Source of the DNA: Euonymus europaeus
Lineage: Eukaryota; Streptophyta; Magnoliopsida; Celastrales; Celastraceae
DNA: 64,000 bases
Assembly (NCBI GenBank): GCA_963580455.1
Contig: OY756963.1
Location: forward strand, 23,331,555 to 23,395,554
Direction: 5' to 3'
The notes beneath the pieces were generated by a model, which saw only the letters and a list, made by a program, of their open reading frames with translations, did not search any database and was not told the DNA's origin. Of the stretch, positions 1 through 11,148 are shown piece after piece (position 1 is the stretch's first letter; each line of letters starts with the position of its first letter). Both the position numbers and the translations under genes were made by a program.

Positions 1-1007
1 GATAAGAATGCTCTACTCAGAGTTTTCCAAATTTACCAATGACCAAGAGCATCTAATATCCTCACAGAACTCATTTGATTATATTGAAGGATTTGTAATA
101 ATAAATAGAACAGGGCTTCTTAATACCTGGAGATCCTCCTTCAATCCCAAAGATCCACTACAAGCCAGTGAATTCACTTCAGATGGAAAGATTTTGTACT
201 GTTTGGAGATTGCAAAATACTATGATCCAGACGAGACCGACATTATGAACCAGGTAAGCCTTTGCCAAGAGTGAGGAGACATACCATGTACAGCAACAAA
301 ATGCTCACTGCAACATATAACCTCTAGTTTTTAATGCAGAGAACTGAAAGCTTATTGTCAGAACTAAGCTTTATTCCATCAACACTCTTCCAGTCGGAAG
401 TTTCTTACGTGGATTTCCTGGATAGAGTACACAGTTCTGAGATAAAGCTAAGAGCACAAGACCTATGGGAAATTCCTCATCCTTGGCTAAATCTTTTAGT
501 ACCCCAAAGTAAAATCCTTTACTTTGCTCAAGAAATCTTCGGCAACATTATTACGTCTAACAGCAATGGTCCTATACTCATCTACCCCGTCAACAAATCC
601 AAGTAATCAATTATAAAACTTTACATGTTCTTTTTTTATCTTTCTTACATGTCATTTTCTCAACCTATTCAAGCTTATGCTGCAGATGGAAAAATATAGC
701 ATCTTTAGTCACTCCCGATGAAGAAACTTTTTACATAGTGGCATTCCTATCGTCTGCAGTACCATCTTCAACAGGAACAGATGGCTTAGAACATATTCTA
801 ACTCAAAACCAAAAGATTCTGGATTTTTGTGCCACTCAGCCTGAGATCAAGCAATATTTGCCCCATTACAGCACACAAGAAGAGTGGAAAAAACACTATG
901 GACCCGGGTGGGAAGTTTTTGTACAGAGGAAAGTGACTTATGACCCTTTGGCCATACTTGCTCCTGGTCAAAGAATCTTCCAAAAGGTAGTTCCCTTGTC
1001 ACCGTAA
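1..1007 (+). CDS. CKX: Cytokinin dehydrogenase (cytokinin oxidase), 3' part
   Basis: Oxidatively removes the isoprenoid side chain of cytokinins, using FAD; most family members are secreted or enter the secretory pathway. Three 3' exons are visible: <1..253, 340..602 and 686..1007, joined in consistent phase, with donors at 254 and 603 and AG acceptors before 340 and 686. The first codons in the window (I-R-M-L-Y-S) continue an exon that starts outside. Family signatures are the [17 protein letters not shown] stretch, [27 protein letters not shown], and the C-terminal YLPHY...EEWKKHYG and [14 protein letters not shown] segments. These form the C-terminal part of the cytokinin-binding fold. 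The last exon reads through a possible donor (AAG|GTAGTT, near 985) to a stop at 1005-1007, giving the tail VVPLSP; an extra small exon cannot be excluded. An AATAAA at 1238-1243 could serve the 3' end. The FAD-binding N-terminal half lies outside the window. Confidence 0.93.
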
Positions 1008-1576
1008 TGGCCTTTCAAATAACCAGAATTACACACAGAGAAGGGAAAAAGAATAAAGAAAAAGGGCAGAGGTTCTAGGTATGCGGAACCATAATGCCCA
1101 AGATGTAAATTATTTACATGTTAGTAACTCACTGCCTTAGTTTCTATATCAATCATAAGAAAATTGGACCGAATGCTACTTAACATCTATGTTAATTTGA
1201 CTCTTAATATTCGTATTGATGTAACTCCAAATATCTGAATAAACATAGAATGATTTTTGAGAGTTCGTGATGGACCTGATGGTAGCCTGGCGCGCCTAAG
1301 CACATCATACAAAAAGTACCGAATTTATCACATGAAATCTAGCATATACATCTCGAGAAGTATAACAGACCATACAAAAAAAAGGAGAACACAAACTCCC
1401 GCGAAAGTAATCCAGAAAATATGTAGTAACATGTACAGCATACAAAGTCTCGTAAGCAGGAAGTACCAGAAAGTAGACCGCAATAACGCGCATATGCTGT
1501 AGCCTCAAATGAACTACTTTGTCCTTGTTGCTTCGCTCCAGCCTAGACCTGGCCTGGATATCACCTCCTGCGCTTC
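1008..1576. other. Convergent 3' flanks, CKX (+) and small gene (-)
   Basis: No convincing gene. The stretch should hold both 3' UTRs. AATAAA at 1238-1243 is a plausible polyadenylation signal for CKX. The short open frames here show no family signature. Confidence 0.5.
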
Positions 1577-1867
1577 CTAATACTCTCTAGCATCACGGAT
1601 TGTAGCTTCGAAGTCAGTTGAATCACTTGCAACAGGGAGAAAGCTGCTTATGTCATCCCTGGCTCCAAAACCACCAGCCCGTATCACGTCATCAGCTATT
1701 ATGTGAGCCTTCATATTGACTTCTCCTGATGTCGGCACATTTCTGATAGGCGCACCTTGTGAAAAAACTCCCACGCCTTTCCCATCAACTTGTGTGCTTT
1801 GGTTTGAAAACTTTTTTGTACTGATTTCTCTATTGCTAGATCCAGTCTCTTCTTCATTTGCTATCAT
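1577..1867 (-). CDS. Small conserved plant protein of unknown function
   Basis: The frame encodes about 96 aa from the first in-frame ATG (1867) to TAG at 1577-1579. The N-terminal half is polar and Ser/Glu-rich. The C-terminal half contains the segment DDVIRAGGFGARDDISSFLP, followed by VASDSTDFEA and an acidic/basic end (RDAREY). I recall this segment as strongly conserved in short unnamed plant proteins, but I cannot give a function. No signal peptide, membrane segment or catalytic motif is visible. The frame stays open upstream of the ATG to a stop near 1900. The probable first exon lies far upstream (about 4475-4550) and has no ATG, so the start at 1867 is inferred; out-of-frame ATGs near 1899 and 1910 would act as small upstream frames if retained. 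It is convergent with CKX. Confidence 0.55.
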   Translation of the reverse strand: MIANEEETGSSNREISTKKFSNQSTQVDGKGVGVFSQGAPIRNVPTSGEVNMKAHIIADDVIRAGGFGARDDISSFLPVASDSTDFEATIRDAREY

Positions 1868-4474
1868 GTTTTCATCCTTCCCTGGATTTCCCAAGGCTCA
1901 TAAAACTTCATAGAAAAGATATGAAGGCACCATATGCATCTAACCCACTTGAAGTGAAAACAAATTGAATGATACACAGATTATTAATCGAACTGACTGC
2001 AAGTAAGAATGACAGTTTAATGTAGGTCTTGTCACAAATTGCAAATCACAACAAACAAGAACCTCCTGAAAGATGTACTTGAAAATTAGTTTCATTAAAT
2101 AGCCTAAGGATTTCCAGGAAAATTTCAAAACCTAAATAACACTGTGCACGTGACATTTTCATCCAGATAGAAAGATTGCAGTAAACTTATGATCAAAAGA
2201 TCTATCTTACTGAAAGTCTCTAGCTGTGCATTAATCAAATTGATATTATACTTAATCAATCCGAATAGAACTCAAAATTTGAAGGAAAAAACAGCATAGC
2301 ATTTTGAAAAGAAAGGTTCATTTTCATAATAAACTCAAGCACTCAACTGTTTGCAGTTAATCTCACAAGTAATGATCAATTACTAGACATCCCCTGTCAT
2401 CCCCAGAAATCATTGACCACTGGCGGCCAGCAGCTACTTTTGGCTGTCACTACTGACCACCATCACACCTTCAACCATCAAATATCACCCTTGGCCATAA
2501 ATAATAATTACAAGTGGTACACCATCGACCACCTTTAACCACCTTATAATAATAGAAAGAAGATAGCGTCTTTGCTACCATCAAACATAACCCAAAACTA
2601 ACTATCACTGGTCATCCCTGAAAATATTTTTCACTAAAGTTACTTTTGCATTCCATAGCAAAAAAAAAAAAAAAAAACCAGTAACAATCATAAACCCCTT
2701 CAAAAAACGAAGACAAAAAGAAGAATGAAAGGCTAGTTCCTATTATCATAGAATGCAAAGCTAATTCTGAAAATCCAAGTAAGAAGTTTACTAAACATTT
2801 GAAGAAAAATTTGGAAAGGTATTGACGTGATCTTATTATACGTCTACTGTCTTCAACTAAAAAAAAATGTTCACCACATAAACAAGCATCAAAACTTCTC
2901 TGAGGTGTATTCTTCAGCTTGGAAAAGAGAGTTTTCTTGCCTCGAATAGTTGTCAAAACTCAAAAGCATCAAACTGAGCTTTCTAGATTCATAAAAAAAA
3001 GCAAAGACATCAAGTTCTGGCCAGAGATGTAATGCAATTACACAGCCCATTACCATGCAAAAGCACAACTGACTTATCCTCCATAACTATCAAACTCAGA
3101 ACTCTGAACAAATATGAAATAGCTGCTGCTTGTTTTGAATATCTTCCTCTTTCTTACCAATAATGTCCTTGTGAGTGAAAGCAACCTATATAAACAATAG
3201 TTGCATTAAGACTAATTACGGTGCATGGATGAACTAAAAAATAGGCAATTAAAGGGTGGTAAACACTCAATAGAGTGGAGGAACCCAGCCCATGAATCAT
3301 GACTTGTGAGTTGACTCATCTAAAACATACTTTTAAAGAAAAGACACTTGTGTGAAGCAGCACGCAAACAATCAAGATTACCCATCAACAGATACTAACG
3401 AACTGATAAAGTTTACGGGAAAGAAAACAGCATAAGAGCTTGAGAACTAGAAAGATGAGATCAATTGATCTCCAGAGACCAGGATGATGCACTACTAGAT
3501 GAGCTTTGACCAGCTCCCAATTTCTTTGACCACCTTTAATTACTTACCATTCCCTTGTTGTGTTATCCAATGAATATACTTCAGACACAGAGGAAGAAAA
3601 ATGGAAATAAAGATGATGCTCAATGTCACTTTTTTGTTGATTGGAAAAATAAAATTTATTGGAGAGGCACCAAATAGGTGTGACCTTTGATACTTATTGT
3701 CTGTCTTCTAATCACCTTCAATAACCCTTATTCAAAATAGATCTAATGTTCTACAAAGTGATAAAAAAAACCAGTAAGCCTACGTAATTAAAAAAAAAAT
3801 CAAAGAGCTTTGACCTACAATGGCACAAGAAATCGAAAACTTTCTATTGCCAAATAAGACTATTATTCTTGAACTTAACCTCACTGACCATTCCTGACTA
3901 CCATCAAAACCATAGCTTCTGGACTCTCCTAGGTTTTCAAATAAGCAAAATGAACCCTGACATTTTTGTCATCCAATTAAAATAATTCCCCAGGTATTCA
4001 AGTTCCATAACATGAAAGCCAAGTTCATTTACCAGTGCATATCTCCACCTGAAAACCCAAAACCAATAAACATTCTTCCTACATACTTGATCCGGCACCA
4101 ATGAAATTTCCATTGTACACAAAATGGACTACAAAAATTATCCAGTGCGAAAAATTCGCTGCACCATGAACAATAACCATCTCCCTGATTGGGCAGGGAG
4201 AACGAGCCAACATCCAAAAAATTCCCAAGTTCTACATGAAGCGTCTTACACGTTATAAATTCAAAATCTCAAACAAATTCCATAAACTAAAAAAAGTGAC
4301 CACAGAAAGTAATTGACGCATACTCTGTTGCTTCACAATATACGATAAAAAAACGGAACAAAAATTTTCCAAAAAACTCTCAGTTTGCCAATTCCGTTTC
4401 ACTCCTCAAATTCTACTTCACTGTCGCGGAAACCAAACAATTTTGCAAAGAAAAATAAAGCGTTACCTCTTACC
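1868..4474 (-). other. Probable long intron in the 5' leader of the small gene
   Basis: Reading leftward, a CT-rich leader ends in CAG followed by GTAAGAGG at 4474-4467, a strong donor. The next credible coding sequence on this strand begins near 1900. The 2.6 kb between contains A/T-rich unique-looking DNA, an A18 tract at 2660-2677 and no recognisable exon. A second small exon cannot be excluded. Confidence 0.4.
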
Positions 4475-4550
4475 TGAGACTGAGAGACAGAGAGAGAGAG
4501 AGAGGGACCAAGCTCGGTTGCTCTGCGTTGCTTTGTTTTTTGTTTTTTGT
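4475..4550 (-). other. Non-coding first exon (CT-rich leader) of the small gene
   Basis: On the minus strand the sequence is a (CT)n leader without ATG, ending at a good GT donor (GTAAGAGG). CT-rich leaders followed by a 5' UTR intron are common in plant housekeeping genes. The transcription start is not resolved. Confidence 0.4.
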
Positions 4551-4734
4551 TTTTTCTCCTTTTTTTGTTTTTTCTTTCCTTCTTGAAAATTTGTTTGTCT
4601 GTTTCTTGATTTTAATGCATAGCTGTTGGCTTTCCAAGTTCCAACGTATTTTGTTAGCCACGTGTGAAGAGGACAACAACTGAGAGTGACAGGTGGCTCG
4701 CAGTTCATGCAATGCTGGAGTAACATTGATTGGT

Positions 4735-4825
4735 GGACCTCGCCAGATTCATGGGCCCTTTTGTGAGCCCATGAAAATACAATAATAATGGATGAGTCAT
4801 GTACGGGCCCAAAACGCTGATTAAA
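4735..4825 (-). promoter_or_regulatory. Cluster of TGGGCC-type site II elements
   Basis: Three GGGCC/GGGCY-type motifs occur within 70 bp: ATGGGCCC near 4750, GAGCCCAT near 4765 and CGGGCCCA near 4804. Site II elements bind TCP factors upstream of growth-related plant genes. The position fits the promoter of the small minus-strand gene. Confidence 0.4.
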
Positions 4826-4859
4826 AAATAAGATGTTTGGAGACAGATCCATAAAATAG

Positions 4860-6270
4860 AAATTATAGGTTTTAAAATCAAAAAAAAAATCTTATTTTTA
4901 TTATAGTTTATTCTACTGGATATTTTTTTATTTTTTCATACAAAATTTTAAAATGTTCTCTCTCAAAATTATGATAGATTTCTAAAAAAATCACATATTC
5001 AAACACAGCCCGTAAAACTTCTTATAACAAAACTCATTATCGATAGTTATCAATATACTTTTTTACTTACATTATTTTTAATTAGTGTATATGTTATGTA
5101 ATTGTGCTTTTTCACTATTGTAATTTAAACAATAAAGGAAATGAATTCGTTAAACCCTAACGTTCTCGTGTATCGAATTTTCATGTTGTAACATAAACAA
5201 TAAGTATTAAACCCTAAAGAGAACGGATTCGTCAAACCATACTTGGTTTTCATATACGATAATGAAATGACTTTTCATATTTTAAAGGACACTTATGTAA
5301 TTTAACCAATAAAAAATTAACTTAATTACAAACAAAAATTAAAAACTATACCTAATTACAAATAAATTTTAAATAATTATTATCTTACACTTAATAAGTT
5401 TCATAAAGTAAACACACCTATAATTTTGTTTTAAAAAATCTCTCAGACCTACAAAAGTTTATTGCCAATCTTTCTCCTTTTATTTTCATTTTTATAGGTT
5501 TCGAGCTCCATTAGAGCATCTCGAATGAATGCTTGAAAATAGATACTTGAACATGTAGGAAGATATATATTTTTGTTGATGTGATTGTATTAGAAATTGT
5601 GTTGAACACTTTAGTTACATCCCATTTGTTCTTGCAGGTTTCGAGATTCACAATCTACCTAACATCCCGTTTGTTCCTCTGCAGATTTCGCAGTTCACAA
5701 TCTAACGTTGCGCCCCTTTTGCACTTAGAATTTTTTAGGTTCCCAAATCACAATCTATAAGTAAGATTTACTGTTCTTGCAAGCTTCGAGGTTCACAATC
5801 TATGTTACCCTTCCTTTTGGTTCTTGCAGGTTTCGAGGTTGACAATCTGGGCCCTACTACCCACCTAAGCCCCCAGTTCCTGTCAACGTGTAGATCAAGC
5901 AAACTTTTGCATCAATTGTTAAGACTCAAAAACACTAGTGATCAATTTTTTTCACCCATAGAAACATTACAAGTACAACTAATTCCAATATCATTGTCCA
6001 TTCTATCAGTCTACCTTCAAGGTAACACAAGTAACAAGGAAAAACAGTATTAAAAAACCTCTCAACAGGTAAAGATTACTCCGAAAAAATTTGAGGGTTA
6101 TACAAAAACTTGATGAATTCAGCATGTGAACTGCCTAAAAAGTAGACAAATCTTCTGGTCTTGCTTTATCACATGAAATTCAGAAGATATACAATGCCTT
6201 AAATTACTCCAGACCCAAAGAAAATAATTATTGGAACCAAAACAGGTAGCAAATACTTTCTTAACCAGAC
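4860..6270. repeat. Intergenic DNA with a degenerate tandem repeat (5490-5850)
   Basis: The left part is AT-rich with two AAACCCTAA telomere-like words (near 5152 and 5209). From about 5490 to 5850 a short unit recurs: TTCTTGCAGGTTTCGAG followed by GTTCACAATCT, at roughly 5627, 5672, 5772 and 5819, with a partial copy near 5495. Spacing is irregular (about 45-100 bp). No coding signal was found. The right end should contain the eIF3e 3' UTR. Confidence 0.5.
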
Positions 6271-9200
6271 TTATCTAGCAGCTTGGGCCTGTGCATGTTC
6301 ACCTAGTTGACCAACTAACTTGTAAGTACGACCGGACAATGCCTTTGTGTGGTCGATCAACTGCTCATACCTGAAAAGGATTAAAAATGTAGTCAAGTCA
6401 CAAAGATTGGGAGACAGAATGCCTGCTGATCAATAAAAGAAAATCTGTATTCTTAATCTTACACGTCGGGATGATTAGGTTCCATAATAACAGTTCCAGA
6501 CTTCGAATCAATCTTGGCATCAAGCTTTGAGGTTTGGATAAGATTCACAATCCATCTCTCAGCCTCCTCATAGTTCAAATACAACTTCTCAGCAAGAACT
6601 CTATCAAAAATAGAGATTAAAATTTCAAGTAGTGAATAAACAAACAAAAAAGTAATAATGCAAATAAAAAATTGCAGCAACATATCAATGGAACACACAA
6701 ATCCCAAATCCCCGCCCGGGGAGAGAAGCTTCTGCATTTGTGCCCCATTTCTAGCATTTCCTTTAAGCATTTCTTGTGTCCTATTTTGGTTGTTTATTCC
6801 CACAAAATTGCAATTCACCAGCTATTTTTGAAAATTTTCATGAGTTGATAAAAGACCCACCCGGTGGGAATGCACATTATGGGATGAGGCCCCCAATTTT
6901 TTCTTTTTAAAAAAAAAGCTTAAGCATGTACCCAAAAAAAAAATTATAAGAAACCAGCTCCAGTATTTACCAAAAATATAAGAATAATGTATACATTGTG
7001 AAAAAATATTTATATTCTTTTAATATAATATGCATGATTAATATAGAAATTATAATTACTGATTGATACATATTTTTATACTCAATGAAAATAGTCTAGC
7101 ACAACTTGATGATTATTTTTTGTTATCTTGAACATTATGTATTTTAATTTTAGATATTTACTTATTTAATGAGTAACGACTATAAAGATATTTGCTTATT
7201 CCCGATCACTTTTTAGTAATAGTCGTAAATTTATTTTCTAGATGCGCCATTGGGCCCACCCTAACCTTTGACATATCAATATTTTTCGTATCAAACATAC
7301 ATTCTAAGTTGATACGCAGAGGGAAACAAAAAAACTATAACTATTGCTTTCCAATCATAAAGCTATATTGAAACAATTTCATGGAGGTACTCACCCCATG
7401 TCAATGCGCCGATGGATTCTGCAATAAGTTTCAAAGATAAATAGACGAGCATTTTCAAGGAACTCATCTCTCAATGGAACGGTAGAATAGTTGCTCTCTT
7501 CAACTCGTTTTCCAAGGAATGGATCATTCAATATCACCTGCATTTATTCAATGTTAACATAATCGGATAATCCAGATCCAAAATAAACACATTTAGTTAT
7601 CATAGGGTGTAATAGTGGGCAAATCACTAAGGAGACTGAGAAACTTACTTCTTCACACTCTTTCATCTTCTTTTGCGCCCCATCAAAGTCATAATTGACA
7701 TAAACACATGCCAAAAACTCGGTGATGGGATCTTTGTAAGAATGCTGCTCTTGCTGAATGACCTTTACAAATTCTTTTAACTGAGGTCTTCTCCTTTTGT
7801 TTACTATAAATGCAGTCGCCAGGTACCGTAGAAGATGAGGAGCATTGGTTTGAATTGCATTTAGATACCTGGTAAAAAAAACCAAATGCTTACAAAAAGG
7901 ACCACATAATAGAAGTCAAAAAAACAAGTTATAGGGGGAAAATTGGAAGAGAACTAAGAATTCAAGGCATAAAGAGACATTTATGATAACCAAGTTTTTA
8001 ACACATACTTGTCCTGATTGAAGAGGTCGATGATCTGCGTCCTTCCATTTTCGTTGTTGAAAAAGATAAAGAGACTCCAATACATGAGCCATATTCTGCT
8101 TTGCACTTGATTCAACGGTGATGAGAAACTCTGCAATGAAAATCAAAGTTGATAAACAACTACGCTTGGAAACATGAGAAGGAGAGTCAAGAAATACCAG
8201 ATGAGGTATGGTGTAAAAACCTTTGAATCGATTATGTCTTTTAACCGATTGAGTTCTTCAAGAGCAATATCCCAGTTCTGCATCAGTATCTCAGCTGCAA
8301 GCTTCCCCCATAATGCACTCAAATTTCTTTCACTATTTGTAGACAAGGCCCTATACTGATAAAGATAGTCAGCAGCACCAGAATAGTTTCCACATTCAAA
8401 TTGAAATTTGGCATACTGGTACAGTGCCTCAATCTGCTCCAATCCAATCTGGTTGAACATTTCATCATTGCATGAGTTACAAACCTCAACAAAGAAAATT
8501 GATTTCACGGCACTGCTTCAACAGCAAATGTCAAGAACGTTTCTAGATATATTAGTCCACATAAACATAGAGATGGCATTCAATAAGTTTTCCGAATAAA
8601 GGTATTAATAATATAGTTTATCGATGAAACAATGAGTAGTCCTTTCTGCAAGTTTATCTCATCATACAAGAAAAACCATTGATAAAACAATAGTTAATTA
8701 GTTATCGAGTTTGGGGTTGATTACATGAATCCTTAAGAAATTTAGTTGGAACTTGGAACCCGCTTAATGGAAACTTGTACATCATTCGTCTTGGTCCAAA
8801 TAACACTCTCTACAAATCTTCTACTGACCATGTCCTTTTATTAACACTACTATCCGTGTTGTTTCTTGCCATCATATTCTATTATATGAATCCTTAAGAA
8901 ATTTAGTTGGAACTTGGAACCCACTTAGTGGAAGTGTTCATCATTCGTCCTGGTCCAAATAACACTATCTACCAATCTTCTAGTGACCATGCCCTTTTAT
9001 TATCAGTGTCATTTCTTGCCATCATATTCTCTTTTTGAAATATCTTACTTAAATTTCTCCACTTTTTGCACTGAATAATGCTACAAACCCCAAAATATGA
9101 CCCTCATTTTATCCTCAAATCTATGTGACATCACTTAACCATCCCTACCCCTAATCCAAGCAAGCCCTTAGGTTTTCTTCCTAAAAAAATCATTATAGAA

Positions 9201-9826
9201 TAAAAGTCAACAAACACTTTCAAGACTTATCCTCCCATAAAACCCTGTAAATTACGGCTAAAGCATTCAATATATATCCCTCCAAGAAAAAGAAAAAAAA
9301 CCACATTACATATACCGAGCCACACCAAACCAAACCAAAAAATAAAATAAAAAAATAACAGAATATTCTCCAAAAACCGAACCTGATAACGGTCTTTAAG
9401 CATCTGGATGTTATACTGCTTGTCCGCCCTCAACTCCTGCACTGCATTCGGATTCTGCAGGAAAGCCACGAGAGGTGCCGCCCCCTCTTCCAGCGACTTA
9501 AGCCTGGCCACGACCTCCGCCCTTCTCTCCATCATATCTATAATCATTCATCCACAATCACCATCATTCATTTCAATCAAACATCACAAAGTATAGAAAG
9601 ATGTATAAATGTAAGTACCTTGAGGGACGTCTTCGGTGTGGTAGAGAGACTTGTGGATGTCCATGGCGTAGTCGACCATGTTAGTCTTGTTGAGGAGCTC
9701 GATCTTGGCTTTCAGGATCTGGTCATCAGGGTAGAGCTGCCGCTCGTGCAAGAACTCCAACAAAGGGAAAACCAGGTGCCTGTCTAGGTTCGGCGCAATT
9801 CTTGGTGTTAGGTCGTACGTAGCCAT
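6271..9826 (-). CDS. EIF3E: Eukaryotic translation initiation factor 3 subunit E (eIF3e/INT6)
   Basis: Subunit of the eIF3 complex, which promotes 43S pre-initiation complex assembly and mRNA recruitment in the cytoplasm; plant eIF3e also contacts the COP9 signalosome. Eight exons in transcript order: 9826-9619, 9537-9383, 8448-8221, 8130-8009, 7868-7649, 7537-7395, 6600-6463, 6370-6271. Phases all agree and give 437 aa, close to the ~441 aa of plant orthologues. The N-terminus [20 protein letters not shown] is diagnostic. Later landmarks are [39 protein letters not shown] and the C-terminal PCI-domain region (residues ~250-400) with [16 protein letters not shown] and SGTVIMEP. The ATG at 9826 is the first in the exon and matches orthologues. 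Stop TAA is at 6273-6271. Intron 2 (8449-9382) is the largest and holds a tandem duplication. Confidence 0.97.
8725..9032. repeat. Imperfect two-copy tandem duplication in eIF3e intron 2
   Basis: Two ~150-160-bp copies start at 8725 and 8886. Both contain ATGAATCCTTAAGAAATTTA and end near TTTCTTGCCATCATATTCT. They differ by substitutions and short deletions. The duplication is local and non-coding. Confidence 0.75.
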
Positions 9827-9859
9827 GGCTGCTTCTGATGTAACTCTCTCTGCGTCTCT

Positions 9860-9995
9860 GCCTGGTTAAAACCCTAGATACCAGTATACAACACGAGAGA
9901 CAGAGAGAGTGCGTTTCTTCGTCGTGGACCTGGACCTTGAGGACTTGAACTGGTTTACTGGGCTCATTGTTGGGATCTAATGGGCCCAAGTAGAT
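9860..9995 (-). promoter_or_regulatory. eIF3e promoter: telo-box plus site II elements
   Basis: The telo-box core AAACCCTA lies at 9869-9876, 43 bp upstream of the start codon. GGGCTC/TGGGCCC site II-type words follow near 9957-9963 and 9981-9987. A telo-box with site II elements is the standard promoter signature of plant ribosomal-protein and translation-factor genes. Confidence 0.6.
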
Positions 9996-9999
9996 AGCG

Positions 10000-11148
10000 A
10001 GGATTGCTGTAACTCTCTTTCATTAATTAAGATGGGAAAAAAATTCGACCCGCAAACTATTTTCGGGTATTAATTCCTTTAAATTTTGAAAATCGAACAT
10101 ATAAAATTCGAAAATGGTTTTATTTTTATTTTCAAATTCATCATAATTTTTCAATTTAAGATGTAAGAAGAGAAAAACAATGAAACATTATTTTCAAACT
10201 TGTCATTTAAAGCCTCTTTATATACTTTTTATGAAGGCGCATTTTTACAGCTTGTTCCAAGCCTCTCAAAACTCCAATACGCCCCTAGCATTGTCATGTC
10301 TCACCCGCCGTTCTGGCCTCCTCCCTAACCTCACCATGCGAAGGTCGCTCCCCCAACAAGAATGCCAATATGCCACCACACTCTCTCATCTCTCGCGTTA
10401 TGATTTGCCAAGGTAATAAGGGTGATTATCTAAGATCAATAGGTAACTGGACCAAACTTTTGGGATTGAGACTTTGAAGTTAGTTCAGATGAATCGTTTC
10501 AGTTGACCTTGTGATTTGCCCAAATAATAAGGCTGGCTATGATCTCTACTCTATCTTGTGTATAAGCCAAGGGCTCTGAAAGCATATTGTAAGAATTCAC
10601 AATCTCCTCATTAAAGATCTTTAACAATGGTCGAATAATGGTCACAACCCTGCACCTCACTTCTTGAGTTGCATATTCTGCCTTTTCTTGGGTTGCATTC
10701 TGCTTTGTTTGTTTTCTGCTGTAATCTCTTAGACTCTGCTTGGAGGAGGGCTTAAGAGAGATTGGGTTGTGAGGGATTCGTAAAAATGAATCCATGCTTG
10801 GTATGAGAGATGTTGGAAGGGCTTGGGAGTTTTTTATATGAATGAACATCTCCCAACCTCTCATTTTCAGGGATTTGGAAAAGGGGTATTGGGAGAGATT
10901 CATGAACCCCTCCGAACACCTTGAGGTGTTCGCGCCAAACAAGAGTTCAGACCTCCCAATCCCACCCAACATTTCTCCCAAGCAAGGACTTATTCTCCAT
11001 ATTAACAAAAAAAAAGATCAGTGGACTCTACAAGACTTATCAAAGACAAAAGAGGTCACATAAGCTTCCAATGCATAATTTATTTTTATGTAAACAACCC
11101 AAAGTCAGAATAACAGATGGGGGGAGGGAGGAAAAAAGCAGCCAGAAA
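10000..11148. repeat. Intergenic region with repeat-like DNA (about 10740-10990)
   Basis: No gene supported. The segment 10740-10990 shares a CCTCCCAACC / ATGCTTGGTATGAGAG style with 11720-11960 inside the neighbouring SFGH intron 6, which suggests two members of one small transposon family. It contains a hairpin: CGAACACC at 10913-10920, loop TTGA, GGTGTTCG at 10925-10932. A 169-codon minus-strand frame over this segment is not gene-like. The SFGH 3' UTR probably lies just below 11149. Confidence 0.4.

Noticed and set aside
2612..2956. 114-codon minus-strand Phe-rich frame
   Set aside because: Driven by poly-A tracts; no conserved motif and no convincing splice connection to the small gene.
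4463..4852. 129-codon minus-strand frame
   Set aside because: Ends in Lys-rich and Ser-Leu repeats translated from poly-T and CT tracts; better explained as promoter and leader of the small gene.
10499..11008. 169-codon minus-strand open frame
   Set aside because: Lies over repeat-like DNA, has no recognisable domain, and its composition does not resemble neighbouring coding exons.
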